Below are positions 24,005 to 32,662 of a stretch of 64,000 bases of DNA, piece by piece; positions within the stretch are counted from its first letter, which is position 1; the number at the start of each line of letters is the position of its first letter. The position numbers were made by a program, and so were the translations under genes. The notes under the pieces are model-generated. The model was not told where the DNA came from and searched no databases. It was given only the letters and a program-made list of their open reading frames with translations. The DNA is from Verrucomicrobiia bacterium. Its GTDB lineage: Bacteria; Verrucomicrobiota; Verrucomicrobiia; Verrucomicrobiales; Akkermansiaceae. The stretch covers positions 1 through 64,000 of the forward strand of contig CANHQJ010000015.1 of NCBI GenBank assembly GCA_947462875.1, written 5' to 3'.

Positions 24005-24985
24005 ATGAAAACTCGCACTTTCCTGTTCACAAGCCTCGCCCTTGCCGCTGCGCTCCTCGGTGCTTGCAAATCAGGTTCCACCCAGGGAAAAACCCGCATC
24101 GCCGTGATCCCGAAGGGCACCACACACATTTATTGGAAATCCGTCGAGGCCGGAGCTCACAAGGCCGCTGCCGAACTCGGCATCGAGGTCACCTTCATCG
24201 GTCCGCAAAAAGAAGACGATCGCTCGCAACAGATCGACCTCGTGACCAATCAGGCGCTGCTCTGCGATGCCATCGTGCTGGCCCCGCTCGATGCCACCGC
24301 CCTGCGCGATGTCGCCAAACAAACGGTCGATCAAGGCAAGCCGGTGGTGATCATCGATTCCGCCCTCGTCGATAGCAGCGCCTTTATCACGAGTTATGTC
24401 GCCACCGACAACCGCGAGGGCGGTCGCATCGCCGCGCGCCGCTTGGCGGAAGTGCTCGGCGGCACGGGGAAAGTCGCCATGCTGCGCTACATGCAGGGCA
24501 GCGCCTCAACGATGGAGCGGGAGGAAGGTTTCCTCGAGGAAATCAAAAAAACGCCCGGCATTCAGGTCGTGAGTGACAATCAATACGGCGGAGCCACCGC
24601 CAGCCAGGCACAGGATGCCGCCACCAATCTATTGCAGAGCCTCATGACCGGCACGGAGCTGGGCGTGCAGGGCCTCTATTGCCCGAACCAAACCACCACC
24701 TACGGCATGCTCCAGGCCCTCCAGGGCAAGGCCCTCGCCGGCAAGGTGAAATTCGTGGGCTTCGACTGCGATACCACTTTCCTCGAGGCTCTGAAAAAAG
24801 GCGAACTCCACGGCACCGTGCTGCAGGACCCCGTGAACATGGGCTACCTCGGCGTGAAAACCGCCTACGCGAAGCTCAAAGGCGAGCCCGTCACGGCGCT
24901 CATCGATACCGGCGCCACCTTGGTCACGCCGGAAAATGTGTCGGATGCCAAAATCGACGCCTTGATCAAAACCCAGGTCCCCTAA
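24005..24985 (+). CDS. RbsB-like periplasmic substrate-binding lipoprotein (ABC sugar-type)
   Basis: A 326-aa type I periplasmic binding protein. The signal peptide ends in the lipobox LLGAC (Cys about residue 20). The sequence follows the ribose/xylose-binding plan: IAVIPKGTTHIYWKSVEAGA, DAIVLAPLDATAL, PVVIIDSAL, YVATDNREGGRIAA, GLYCPNQTTTYGMLQAL and KFVGFDCDTTFLEAL, with DPVNMGYLGVKTA near the end. No permease or ATPase is adjacent, so the protein either serves a transporter encoded elsewhere or acts as a sensor ligand protein. The ATG at 24005 gives a proper signal peptide; the frame upstream is not coding. Confidence 0.9.
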   Translation: MKTRTFLFTSLALAAALLGACKSGSTQGKTRIAVIPKGTTHIYWKSVEAGAHKAAAELGIEVTFIGPQKEDDRSQQIDLVTNQALLCDAIVLAPLDATALRDVAKQTVDQGKPVVIIDSALVDSSAFITSYVATDNREGGRIAARRLAEVLGGTGKVAMLRYMQGSASTMEREEGFLEEIKKTPGIQVVSDNQYGGATASQAQDAATNLLQSLMTGTELGVQGLYCPNQTTTYGMLQALQGKALAGKVKFVGFDCDTTFLEALKKGELHGTVLQDPVNMGYLGVKTAYAKLKGEPVTALIDTGATLVTPENVSDAKIDALIKTQVP

Positions 24986-24996
24986 CCGCTCCCGCC

Positions 24997-25497
24997 ATGC
25001 CGCTCTTGATCGATCCCAGCACCCTGCCCGAAGATGGCATTTCGCTCGCCGGCGAATTGCCCGCGGAAATCTTTGATTTTCCCGCACACGATGACGCCAA
25101 GGCCCTGAGCCCGCTGCATTACGATCTGTTTATCCAGCGTTTCGGCACGGAATTGCTGCTGCGCGGTGACCTGCAGGCCACGTTTGAATTCACCTGCGTG
25201 GTGACCCTCCAGCGCTTTGTGCAAACCATCCGCCTCTCTGATGTGGCCGTTTCCCTGGAACTGGAAAGCGAGGCCCCGATCGACATCGCCGAGTCCCTGC
25301 GCGAGGAAATCGTCATCGAACTGCCCGCCGACCCCCGCTGCGACGAGGGCGACGTGCCGATGGAATGCAAATTAAATTCTCCGTATTTAGTACTCGACAA
25401 AACCACGGACTCTGATCTAAGTTCCCCGCCCCCGCCCCCGGCGGACCTCCGCTGGTCGGCTCTCGATGCCCTCTCAGACCTTAACGACAACCACTAA
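24997..25497 (+). CDS. yceD: YceD family protein (DUF177)
   Basis: A 166-aa DUF177 protein. Family members are encoded just before rpmF and are linked to 23S rRNA accumulation. The conserved core is present (LLRGDLQATFEFTCVVTLQRFVQTI), although only one Cys of the usual CxR-Cx-R pattern is seen (TCVV). The C-terminal NSPYLVLDKTTDSDLSSP includes a Pro-rich stretch and WSALDAL. It starts 11 bases after the binding-protein stop and 12 bases before rpmF; the rpmF link is the meaningful one. Confidence 0.88.
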   Translation: MPLLIDPSTLPEDGISLAGELPAEIFDFPAHDDAKALSPLHYDLFIQRFGTELLLRGDLQATFEFTCVVTLQRFVQTIRLSDVAVSLELESEAPIDIAESLREEIVIELPADPRCDEGDVPMECKLNSPYLVLDKTTDSDLSSPPPPPADLRWSALDALSDLNDNH

Positions 25498-25509
25498 CTA
25501 CCTACTACC

Positions 25510-25692
25510 ATGGCCGTACCAAAACGCCGTCAATCCAAGAGCCGCCAGAAAATGCGTCGTGGCGCCAAGCGCTGGAAAGCACCCTTGCTCAAGTCCTGCC
25601 CTGAGTGCGGCACCAAAGTGCCTTCTCACATCGCCTGCCCTTCCTGCGGTTACTACAAAGACCGCAAAGTGCTCGTTGTTGACGCACTGTAA
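25510..25692 (+). CDS. rpmF: 50S ribosomal protein L32
   Basis: A 60-aa ribosomal protein with the standard N-terminus MAVPKRRQSKSRQKMRR and a zinc-ribbon made of CPEC (near 35-38) and CPSC (near 48-51), i.e. the C+ zinc-binding form of L32. Preceded by yceD and followed by a strong terminator. The usual downstream plsX-fabH genes are absent. Confidence 0.97.
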   Translation: MAVPKRRQSKSRQKMRRGAKRWKAPLLKSCPECGTKVPSHIACPSCGYYKDRKVLVVDAL

Positions 25693-25721
25693 TCCCTGAG
25701 CTGGTTTGATCCGCTCTATCA

Positions 25722-25750
25722 CACCGCGCCCTCCCGGCGCGGTGTTTTTT
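25722..25750 (+). terminator. Rho-independent terminator after rpmF
   Basis: A 9-bp perfect stem CACCGCGCC (25722-25730) / GGCGCGGTG (25736-25744) with a CTCCC loop is followed by seven T. It ends the yceD-rpmF transcript. Confidence 0.93.
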
Positions 25751-25752
25751 TC

Positions 25753-26035
25753 ATGTACGGGCTCAAGCCCAATGCCTGTAAGGATTCGGCAATTCTTCAG
25801 CACCAACGGTGCGCCACATACCAGCCCAGGGCACTCGCCCTGGGTCTTGGCGTTTCATGAATAGAGAGCCCTGTAGGGGCGACACAAATGATGGCCAGTC
25901 GTTTCGTGTTGTTGCGCCCATTCAGGTCTTTGAAATATTGAGGGAACGCGTTCCCAGGGCGTTGCCTTGGTATGCGTCAGGCCTTTGGCCTTGAAGAATA
26001 GAGACAAAATACACCTCCAATCCTTTAAGGCATGG
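25753..26035. repeat. Non-coding repeat block with multiple imperfect palindromes
   Basis: About 285 bases between rpmF and deoB hold no gene. Several short inverted repeats are seen: CCCAGGGC-ACTC-GCCCTGGG near 25827-25847, CCCTGTAGGGG near 25870, GGGAACGCGTTCCC near 25941-25954 and AGGCC-TTT-GGCCT near 25979. Two related sub-units end in TTTCATGAATAGAGA and CTTGAAGAATAGAGA. It is distinct from the 51.4-52.4 kb repeats and resembles a worn dispersed palindromic repeat family. Confidence 0.5.
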
Positions 26036-26038
26036 GAG

Positions 26039-27172
26039 TCAAGCCTGCGCGGGCAGGAAAAACCGGCGCAACAAATCCGCCACTTGCGTGAAGTCACCGC
26101 CCTCACGCAGCGGAGCCGGGCTGTGCAAGGTGAGCAAAGGCACTTGCTCGCGGGTGTGATCGGTGCCGTGATGATACGGGTCATTGCCGTGATCCGCCGT
26201 GATGCAGAGAAAATCCCCGGCCTTTACCTGCGGCAGCCACTCTCCCAGCCACGCATCAAATTCCCGCAACGCCCGGGCATAGCCCTGCGGATCGCGCCGA
26301 TGGCCGTAAAGCATGTCAAAGTCCACCAAATTCACCACAATCAAGGAATCGCGATCACCGCACCGCTCCCACAAGCGATCTACCATTCCCATGCCCGCGG
26401 CGTTTGATTTGGTCGGATGACTTTCGCTGAGACCGCGCCCGGCAAAGATATCGGAAATTTTTCCCACTCCGATCACCCGCACACCCTGAGCGCAAAGTTC
26501 ATCCAGCACCGTGGTCGGCGGCAGCAAAGAGTAGTCCCTGCGATTCGGCGTACGTTGAAAATCTTCCGCGCTGCTGCCAATGAATGGCCTGGCGATCACC
26601 CGTCCCACACGCAACCCGCTCTCATCCAGCAATTCCCGTGCCTGCTCGCACAGACGCAACAGCCGATCGAGCCCGAAAATTTCCTCATGCGCCGCGATCT
26701 GCAACACGGAATCCGCGCTCGTATAGAGAATCGGCATCCCCGTCCGACAATGCTCCTCGCCGAGCCGTTCCAGAATCTCCGTGCCGGAGGCCGCGATGTT
26801 TCCCAGAAACTTCACCCCCGCTCTTTTTTCCAGCTCCGCGATGAAATCGGCAGGATAGCGCTCAAAGGTGGCAAACGGTTGCTCTAACACCAAGCCCGCC
26901 AGCTCCCAGTGACCCGTCGTCGTATCCTTTCCCAGCGAGCGCTCGGTCATGCGACAAGCCGCCGCTCCCGCCCGCAGGGGCACCGCCTCCGGCACCACAG
27001 GACTGTGCCCGCGCATGATTTCATACAGCCCCAGACTCGCCAAGTGCGGCAGTTCCAGTCCCTCACGCTCGAACAAATGCCCCAGCGTATCCGCCCCCGC
27101 ATCGCCAAATTCCTCTGCATCCGGTGCCCCACCGCAGCCCACAGAATCCAACACCAGCCAGCATGCCCTCAT
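26039..27172 (-). CDS. deoB: Phosphopentomutase
   Basis: Interconverts ribose-1-phosphate and ribose-5-phosphate (and deoxy forms) in nucleoside catabolism and salvage. The 377-aa protein has the alkaline-phosphatase-like fold with its two-manganese site: LDSVGCGGAPDAEEFGDAGADTLGH at the start, the phospho-acceptor region GKDTTTGHWE, NLVDFDMLYGHRRDP and CITADHGNDPYHHGTDHTRE near the end. The start ATG at 27172 gives the standard N-terminus. It is divergent from leuB and has no deo neighbours. Confidence 0.96.
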   Translation of the reverse strand: MRACWLVLDSVGCGGAPDAEEFGDAGADTLGHLFEREGLELPHLASLGLYEIMRGHSPVVPEAVPLRAGAAACRMTERSLGKDTTTGHWELAGLVLEQPFATFERYPADFIAELEKRAGVKFLGNIAASGTEILERLGEEHCRTGMPILYTSADSVLQIAAHEEIFGLDRLLRLCEQARELLDESGLRVGRVIARPFIGSSAEDFQRTPNRRDYSLLPPTTVLDELCAQGVRVIGVGKISDIFAGRGLSESHPTKSNAAGMGMVDRLWERCGDRDSLIVVNLVDFDMLYGHRRDPQGYARALREFDAWLGEWLPQVKAGDFLCITADHGNDPYHHGTDHTREQVPLLTLHSPAPLREGGDFTQVADLLRRFFLPAQA

Positions 27173-27279
27173 GACACGAAGCTAGCGCATTCCAGACCAG
27201 TGAAAAGCACATTCCTCTTGATTCTTGCGGGGATTTGTCAAACCTTCCTGCCCCGCATCATCCGCAGGAATTTTCTACC

Positions 27280-28374
27280 ATGCACACCATTACCATTCTA
27301 TCCGGCGACGGCATCGGCCCCGAAGTCATGACCCAGGCACTACGCGTTCTCGACGCCGTAGCGGAAAAATTTCACTTCTCTGTTTCCCGCAGCGAGCACC
27401 TCGTCGGCGGTGCCGCCATTGATGCCACCGGCCATCCGTTGCCGCCCGAGACCGTCGCCGCCAGCGAAAAAGCCGATGCCATTTTGTTCGGCTCTGTCGG
27501 CGGACCGAAATGGGAATCCCTGCCCCCTGACATCCAGCCGGAACGCGGCGCCCTGCTGCCCCTGCGCAAGCACTTCGGCCTCTTCGCCAATCTGCGCCCG
27601 GGCGTTTGCCTGCCAGCCCTGATTCACGCTTCCCCCGTGAAAAACGAACTGATCCCGAATGGCTTCGATGTGCTCTGCGTGCGCGAGCTCACGGGTGGCG
27701 TGTATTTCGGCCAACCGAAAGGCCGCCGCGAGGAAAATGGCGAGCCTGTCGCCTTCGATACCATGATTTACAAAAAATCGGAAATCGAGCGTATCCTCCG
27801 CGTCGCCTTCACCGCCGCCATGGGTCGTGGCAAACGCCTCGTCTCGGTGGACAAGGCAAACGTCCTCGCATCCTCGGTCCTCTGGCGTGAGACGGCGAAT
27901 GAAATCGCCAAGGAATTCCCCGAAGTCGCGCTCTCCCACATGTATGTGGACAATGCCGCGATGCAACTCGTGAAACGACCCTCCGAGTTCGATGTGCTCG
28001 TCACCGAAAACCTCTTCGGCGATATCCTCTCGGATGAAATGGCGATGATCTCCGGCTCTCTCGGCATGCTGCCCTCCGCCTCGCTCGGCGCGAAAAACGA
28101 CAAAGGACTCTACTTCGGCATGTATGAGCCGTCCGGCGGTTCCGCGCCCGACATCGCCGGCCAGGGCATCGCCAATCCCATCGCGCAAATCCTCAGCGTC
28201 TCCATGCTGCTGCGTTATTCACTGGGCGAATCCGCCGCCGCCGACGCCATCGATGCCGCTGTGGCCGCCACGATCCGCGATGGCTTCCGCACCGGCGATA
28301 TCGCCACAGGTGCCGCCGGCGAGACCCGCGTCAATACCGCCGCCATGGGCGATGCGATCCTCGCCCGCCTCTGA
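27280..28374 (+). CDS. leuB: 3-isopropylmalate dehydrogenase
   Basis: NAD-dependent oxidative decarboxylation in leucine synthesis. The 364-aa enzyme shows [12 protein letters not shown] at the N-terminus, the substrate block [35 protein letters not shown], catalytic Lys in SVDKANVL, and the metal-binding [24 protein letters not shown], then [18 protein letters not shown]. These assign LeuB rather than isocitrate or tartrate dehydrogenase. The ATG at 27280 is preferred to a frame extension at 27235. leuC and leuD are not adjacent; a small membrane protein follows after 9 bases. Confidence 0.96.
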   Translation: MHTITILSGDGIGPEVMTQALRVLDAVAEKFHFSVSRSEHLVGGAAIDATGHPLPPETVAASEKADAILFGSVGGPKWESLPPDIQPERGALLPLRKHFGLFANLRPGVCLPALIHASPVKNELIPNGFDVLCVRELTGGVYFGQPKGRREENGEPVAFDTMIYKKSEIERILRVAFTAAMGRGKRLVSVDKANVLASSVLWRETANEIAKEFPEVALSHMYVDNAAMQLVKRPSEFDVLVTENLFGDILSDEMAMISGSLGMLPSASLGAKNDKGLYFGMYEPSGGSAPDIAGQGIANPIAQILSVSMLLRYSLGESAAADAIDAAVAATIRDGFRTGDIATGAAGETRVNTAAMGDAILARL

Positions 28375-28383
28375 TCCACGCTG

Positions 28384-28770
28384 ATGCGCACGCACCTCCT
28401 CATCCTCGGCATCATCATCATCGCCATCGGCATCGCTGGCAAAATCATGCTGCCCGGGCGCAACGAAAGTTTTTCCTTTCTCCAAGGCGGACTTTCGTTG
28501 GGAGGAGCGTTTCTCATCTGCTACTTTTTTTCCCGTGGCAACTACTGGCACGGCATGATCGGCAGTGGCATCGTCGCGTTGTTAGGTGCCTGCCGCAGCC
28601 TCGTCAATCTCCCGCAATGGGCCGATTGGCTCAGCCACCCGGCTCCGAAGCCACCCGCCACGCCCCTGCTGGAAATGGCAGTCGCCATCCTCTGCTCCTG
28701 GTATCTTGTGAAAATCATCCGCCTGCTCATGGCCGAGAGAACTCGACGAATGCTCGAAAACAACGACTGA
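28384..28770 (+). CDS. Small integral membrane protein, unknown
   Basis: An unrecognised 128-aa protein with three or four hydrophobic segments: residues 4-24 (HLLILGIIIIAIGIAGKIML), 33-49, 57-72 and about 95-112, ending in a basic/acidic tail (RTRRMLENND). It begins 9 bases after the leuB stop and is probably cotranscribed, although no functional tie to leucine synthesis is apparent. Confidence 0.6.
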   Translation: MRTHLLILGIIIIAIGIAGKIMLPGRNESFSFLQGGLSLGGAFLICYFFSRGNYWHGMIGSGIVALLGACRSLVNLPQWADWLSHPAPKPPATPLLEMAVAILCSWYLVKIIRLLMAERTRRMLENND

Positions 28771-28869
28771 TCCATTTTCCCCCTCACGCTTGCGCCGGAA
28801 CCTTGAGGCGCGAACCCCTTCGCATTCCTCCTTGACGCGACGGGAATTGGCGTTACAGGTAATGCCACT

Positions 28870-30018
28870 ATGCGTTGTTTGTTTTCCACTATGCTGTTGG
28901 TCTCGGGAATGATGGGCTCTCTGCACGCCGCGATTGGCGTGAAAAAAGTAGCCGATGGCTTCAACCGCCCGGTCTGGGTGGGCGTGCCGAAGGTTTCCAA
29001 AAAACAACTCTGGGTCATGGAACAGCACGGCGTGGTCACCGCTGTCGATCCGGAGACTGGCAAAAAAGTCGAGCTGTTCGACATCCATGAAAAAGTCAGC
29101 CGCAAGGGCAATGAGGAAGGTCTGTTAGGTCTCGCCTTCTCGCCGGATTTTGAAACCAGCGGGCGCTTTTATCTCAACTACACCGACAAAGAACACTTCA
29201 CCTGCATCTCGCGCATGGTATTCCAGGGCGGCAAGGTCGATGCGGGCAAAGAAGAGGTCATCCTGCGCTTCAAACAGGATTTCCAAAACCACAACGGCGG
29301 CTGGATCGAGTTCGGCCCCGACAAGATGCTCTACATCGGCAATGGCGATGGCGGATCGGGCAACGATCCCAAGCAGCGCGCGCAGGACCTGACCTCGTTG
29401 TTAGGGAAAATCCTGCGTCTCGATGTCTCTCCCGCCAAGGGCTATGAAATCCCTGCGGACAATCCCTTCGTCAAAAACAAGGACGCCAAGCCCGAAATCT
29501 GGGCCTACGGCGTGCGCAATCCCTGGCGTTGTTCGTTCGATGCCAAAACGGGAGATTTCTGGATTGGCGATGTCGGCCAAAACCACTGGGAGGAAATCAA
29601 TCACATCGAGCACAAAAAAGCCTTCGGCGCGAATTTCGGCTGGCGCCTGCGCGAGGGAGATGTCGCCACACCGGCCAACAATGTCGGCGGCGACAAGCCC
29701 AAGGACAACGTCGATCCGGTCTATGTCTATATGCATGGCGGCGGCTCGACCGAAGGTTTTTCGGTGACCGGCGGCTATGTCTATCGCGGACCGATCAAGG
29801 AACTGCAAGGGCGTTACATCTTCGCCGATTACCAAAACCCGCGCATCTGGTCCTTTGTCGAGAAAAACGGCAAAGCCAGCGACTTCAAGGACCACACTTC
29901 CGCATTGCAACCCGAGGGCGGAAAAATCAAGCAGATCCCCAGCTTCGGCGAAGCTCCGGACGGCACCCTTTACCTAGTGGACCACTCCGGCCCGATTTAT
30001 CAGATTGTGGAGAAGTGA
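28870..30018 (+). CDS. PQQ-dependent sugar dehydrogenase family protein (soluble glucose/sorbosone dehydrogenase type)
   Basis: A 382-aa exported six-bladed beta-propeller of the GSDH family. After a signal peptide (cleavage about residue 20, SLHAA) come the blocks PVWVGVPKV, EEGLLGLAFSPDFETSGRFYLNYT, the GNGDGGSGNDPKQRAQD calcium/PQQ region, EIWAYGVRNPWRCSFD and GEAPDGTLYLVDHSGPIYQI. Members oxidise aldoses or sorbosone with PQQ in the periplasm; many in this phylum are uncharacterised and some may not bind PQQ. Monocistronic by spacing. Confidence 0.88.
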   Translation: MRCLFSTMLLVSGMMGSLHAAIGVKKVADGFNRPVWVGVPKVSKKQLWVMEQHGVVTAVDPETGKKVELFDIHEKVSRKGNEEGLLGLAFSPDFETSGRFYLNYTDKEHFTCISRMVFQGGKVDAGKEEVILRFKQDFQNHNGGWIEFGPDKMLYIGNGDGGSGNDPKQRAQDLTSLLGKILRLDVSPAKGYEIPADNPFVKNKDAKPEIWAYGVRNPWRCSFDAKTGDFWIGDVGQNHWEEINHIEHKKAFGANFGWRLREGDVATPANNVGGDKPKDNVDPVYVYMHGGGSTEGFSVTGGYVYRGPIKELQGRYIFADYQNPRIWSFVEKNGKASDFKDHTSALQPEGGKIKQIPSFGEAPDGTLYLVDHSGPIYQIVEK

Positions 30019-30122
30019 TCCGATGCGTGTGAGCGGCCGGCTTGCCGCAGTGCTTGCATTTTTTTCACTCGCCAAGCGGGGTTGCGTTCGGTAGCGTGGG
30101 GAATCGTTCACGGCGTTACTGC

Positions 30123-31196
30123 ATGAAACAAGAACTCAAACTCACGCAAACCTCCAACAAACTCGCCGCCCGTCGCGAGCAGGTGTCCTTTTACCTTGCT
30201 GCGCAGAAGAAAAAAGACACCATCCAGTCGATGATCGTAGCCGCGGTGGTGGTGGCCTTGTGCGGTGCGATTCTCGCCTTGATCGCCATCCTTCCCACCT
30301 TCCGCGAGGTCCCGGTGATCGTCACCTATCAGACACCGATCGTGAAAGAAGAAGCTCCTGACCGACCTCAGGACATGGCACGCGGCCTGAAGCCGAAACC
30401 AGCCAGCTCCAGTTCCTCGATGGCTCGCGTGATCGCGGCCAACACCGCCGCCTCGATTGCGGTGCCAGTGCCGGAAGTGGTGGATCCCACGCGTCCCTTC
30501 GGCATAGACGATGATTTTAACGCGGGCTTCGGTGCGGGCGACGGTGACGGCGATGGCGGCGGCGGCAGCTCGTTTTTCGGCACCAAACGCACGGGCAAGC
30601 GGGTGGCCTACATTGTCGATTTCTCGCTCTCCATGGAAAGCGACTGCGCCGGCGGCACTCGCATCCAGATGCTCAAAAAAGAGCTGATCAGCTCCATCGA
30701 AGGTCTCGCCGAGGGCATGCGTTTCAAGGTGATCTATTTCTCGCACAATGCCTGGACCGATGAAACCCCCGGCCCCAATCAAGTCGATCACGGCTGGAAC
30801 GGACTGGGCGAGACTCCCATCGTCGATTGGCTTCCCGCCAGCAAGGACATGAAGGAAAAGGCGATTGCCAAAATCAATGCCACCCCCGCCCAAGGCAACA
30901 CCGGTTGGTATTCCCCGCTCAAGATGGCTTTTTCCATGGGTCCTCCGCCCGATGTGGTCTATTTGCTCTCCGACGGTGAGGCGCGCGACTCGAACATGGT
31001 GTTTGATGAGCTCAAAACCCTCAACCCGACGGGCATCCCCATCGATACCATCGCCTTCGAACTCCCCGGCACGCCTGCCTACGACCTGAGCGAAATCGCC
31101 AAACAAACCGGCGGCTCCTTCGTTCTCTACCACGAGGGCAAACGCTATCCCGGCGAGTCGGCCAAGAAGTTCCTGAGCTCGGAGTATGATCCTTGA
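30123..31196 (+). CDS. Membrane-anchored von Willebrand factor A domain protein
   Basis: A 357-aa protein with a basic cytoplasmic N-terminus, one TM helix at about 37-58, a low-complexity periplasmic linker with a Gly/Asp-rich stretch (GAGDGDGDGGGG, about 137-148), and a VWA domain. The MIDAS motif is intact: Asp166-x-Ser168-x-Ser170 (DFSLSM), with a later DxxxD-like LLSDGEA. VWA domains bind metal and mediate protein contacts. The ATG at 30123 is preferred to an upstream extension. It resembles TonB/ExbD-like anchored VWA proteins of this phylum in plan; its function is unknown. Confidence 0.78.
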   Translation: MKQELKLTQTSNKLAARREQVSFYLAAQKKKDTIQSMIVAAVVVALCGAILALIAILPTFREVPVIVTYQTPIVKEEAPDRPQDMARGLKPKPASSSSSMARVIAANTAASIAVPVPEVVDPTRPFGIDDDFNAGFGAGDGDGDGGGGSSFFGTKRTGKRVAYIVDFSLSMESDCAGGTRIQMLKKELISSIEGLAEGMRFKVIYFSHNAWTDETPGPNQVDHGWNGLGETPIVDWLPASKDMKEKAIAKINATPAQGNTGWYSPLKMAFSMGPPPDVVYLLSDGEARDSNMVFDELKTLNPTGIPIDTIAFELPGTPAYDLSEIAKQTGGSFVLYHEGKRYPGESAKKFLSSEYDP

Positions 31197-31202
31197 GAAG
31201 TA

Positions 31203-31223
31203 GCGGAGGCAAGATGCCTCCGC
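31203..31223. terminator. Hairpin between convergent genes
   Basis: A perfect 9-bp stem GCGGAGGCA/TGCCTCCGC with loop AGA lies between the stops of the VWA and DUF1501 genes. No T-run follows, so it may be a processing or weak bidirectional terminator, or a dispersed palindrome. Confidence 0.45.
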
Positions 31224-31229
31224 CACGGG

Positions 31230-32642
31230 TCAGGCGAAGATGGAGTCCACGGCTTTGCCCTTGCCGTCGAGGGTGGCGTAGAAGGGGCGCTGCTCGACGT
31301 CATACACCGTTTTCGGACTGATGCCCATGGCGGTGAAGATGGTGGCGTGGAGGTCGGTGATGGTGACTGGATCCTTGATGGCGACCAGCGGTCTTTCATC
31401 GGCCGTGGCGCCGTGGAGGTGACCTTTTTTCACGCCGCCACCGAACATGAGAACGCTGGAGCCTTGGGTGAAATGGCGGTGCAGGCCGTAGTGCGAAGTG
31501 CTTTCCAGGGTGTCCCCCTTGACGGTGGCCTGATCTTTGGCTGTGGAGCCGGGACCGCCTTCCATCATGGCATCACGGGAGAATTCGCTGGCGACGATGA
31601 CCAAGGTGCGATCCAACAATCCGCGCTCTTCGAGGTCGCGGATGAGCTGGGCAATGGGCATGTCGATTTCCTTGTGCATTTTTTCCACGACCGCATGGCC
31701 GTCCTTGTGGGTATCCCACTGGAAAAACGGCACGTATTCGGTGGTCACTTCGACAAATCGCGCGCCATTTTCGACGAGGCGGCGGGCGAGCAGGCAGCCC
31801 TGACCGAAACGTCCGGTGTTGTAGCGGTCATAAACCTCTTTCGGTTCCAGTGTGATGTCAAAGGCCTCGCGCTCCTTCGCCGAGAGCAAGCGGTGGGCGT
31901 TATCGAGCGAACGCAGCATGGACTCCTGCTGGTGATCGGACATGTATTCGCGATGCGGCGACTTCGCGAGCAGCTTGGTCAGCAGGGCGCGACGGCTTTG
32001 GAAACGCTCGGGCGTCATGCCTTTCGGTGGTCGGACGGCGGCGGCGGCCTGATCGGGATAAGGCAGATTCATCGGGCCGAACTCCGAGCCGAAAAATCCG
32101 GCGGTGGTGAAGGCCTTCAGCTCCTCGCTCTCCCCCACCCCTTCGAGGCGCTGGCCGATGTTGATGAAAGCGGGCATGACCGGATTTTTCGGACCCAACA
32201 CCTTGGCCATCCAGGCACCGATGTGCGGTGCGGCGACGGTTTGCGGCGGCACATAGCCGGTGTGCCAGTGATACTGGTGGCGCGAGTGGAGAATCGAACC
32301 GAGATCTTCCTGCACTGCCGATCGGATCAGCGTGGCGCGATCCATGACCGAAGCGATGTTTTCCAGACCCTTGCAAATGCTGATGTTGTCCACCGCCGTG
32401 CGGATCGAGGGGAAGGTGCTGAGAATCTTGGAGATGGGCACCCCTTTTTCGAAAGGCTGGTAGCGCTTCGGATCGAAGGTTTCCGGCGCGGCCATGCCTC
32501 CTGCCATCCACAGCAGGATGCAACTGTCGGCCTTGGCCGCGGGTTGGTGGATCACTTCCGCACCCAAACGCGGGGCGCGCGCCATCATGGCGGCGGTGGT
32601 GCTGGCACTCAGGGCTTTGAGAAATTCGCGACGATTGTTCAT
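31230..32642 (-). CDS. DUF1501 (sulfatase-fold) secreted protein
   Basis: A 470-aa protein of the DUF1501 family, exported by the Tat route: NNRREFLKALSAS at the N-terminus is a twin-arginine signal. It has the alkaline-phosphatase/sulfatase-like fold (LLWMAGGMAAPETFDPKR, RHQYHWHTGYVPPQ, WDTHKDGHAVVEKMHKEID, LVIVASEFSRDAM, HYGLHRHFTQGSSVLMFGGG). Members occur in large numbers in planctomycetes and Verrucomicrobia, nearly always beside a DUF1549/DUF1553 cytochrome, as here (20-base gap). The role is unproven; co-occurrence with sulfatases suggests work on polysaccharides. Confidence 0.92.
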   Translation of the reverse strand: MNNRREFLKALSASTTAAMMARAPRLGAEVIHQPAAKADSCILLWMAGGMAAPETFDPKRYQPFEKGVPISKILSTFPSIRTAVDNISICKGLENIASVMDRATLIRSAVQEDLGSILHSRHQYHWHTGYVPPQTVAAPHIGAWMAKVLGPKNPVMPAFINIGQRLEGVGESEELKAFTTAGFFGSEFGPMNLPYPDQAAAAVRPPKGMTPERFQSRRALLTKLLAKSPHREYMSDHQQESMLRSLDNAHRLLSAKEREAFDITLEPKEVYDRYNTGRFGQGCLLARRLVENGARFVEVTTEYVPFFQWDTHKDGHAVVEKMHKEIDMPIAQLIRDLEERGLLDRTLVIVASEFSRDAMMEGGPGSTAKDQATVKGDTLESTSHYGLHRHFTQGSSVLMFGGGVKKGHLHGATADERPLVAIKDPVTITDLHATIFTAMGISPKTVYDVEQRPFYATLDGKGKAVDSIFA

Positions 32643-32662
32643 AGAAAAATTGTGGTTGGGGA

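Noticed and set aside
31203-31223. Strong bidirectional terminator between the VWA and DUF1501 genes
   Set aside because: The stem is perfect but lacks a T-run on either side; kept only as a low-confidence hairpin.
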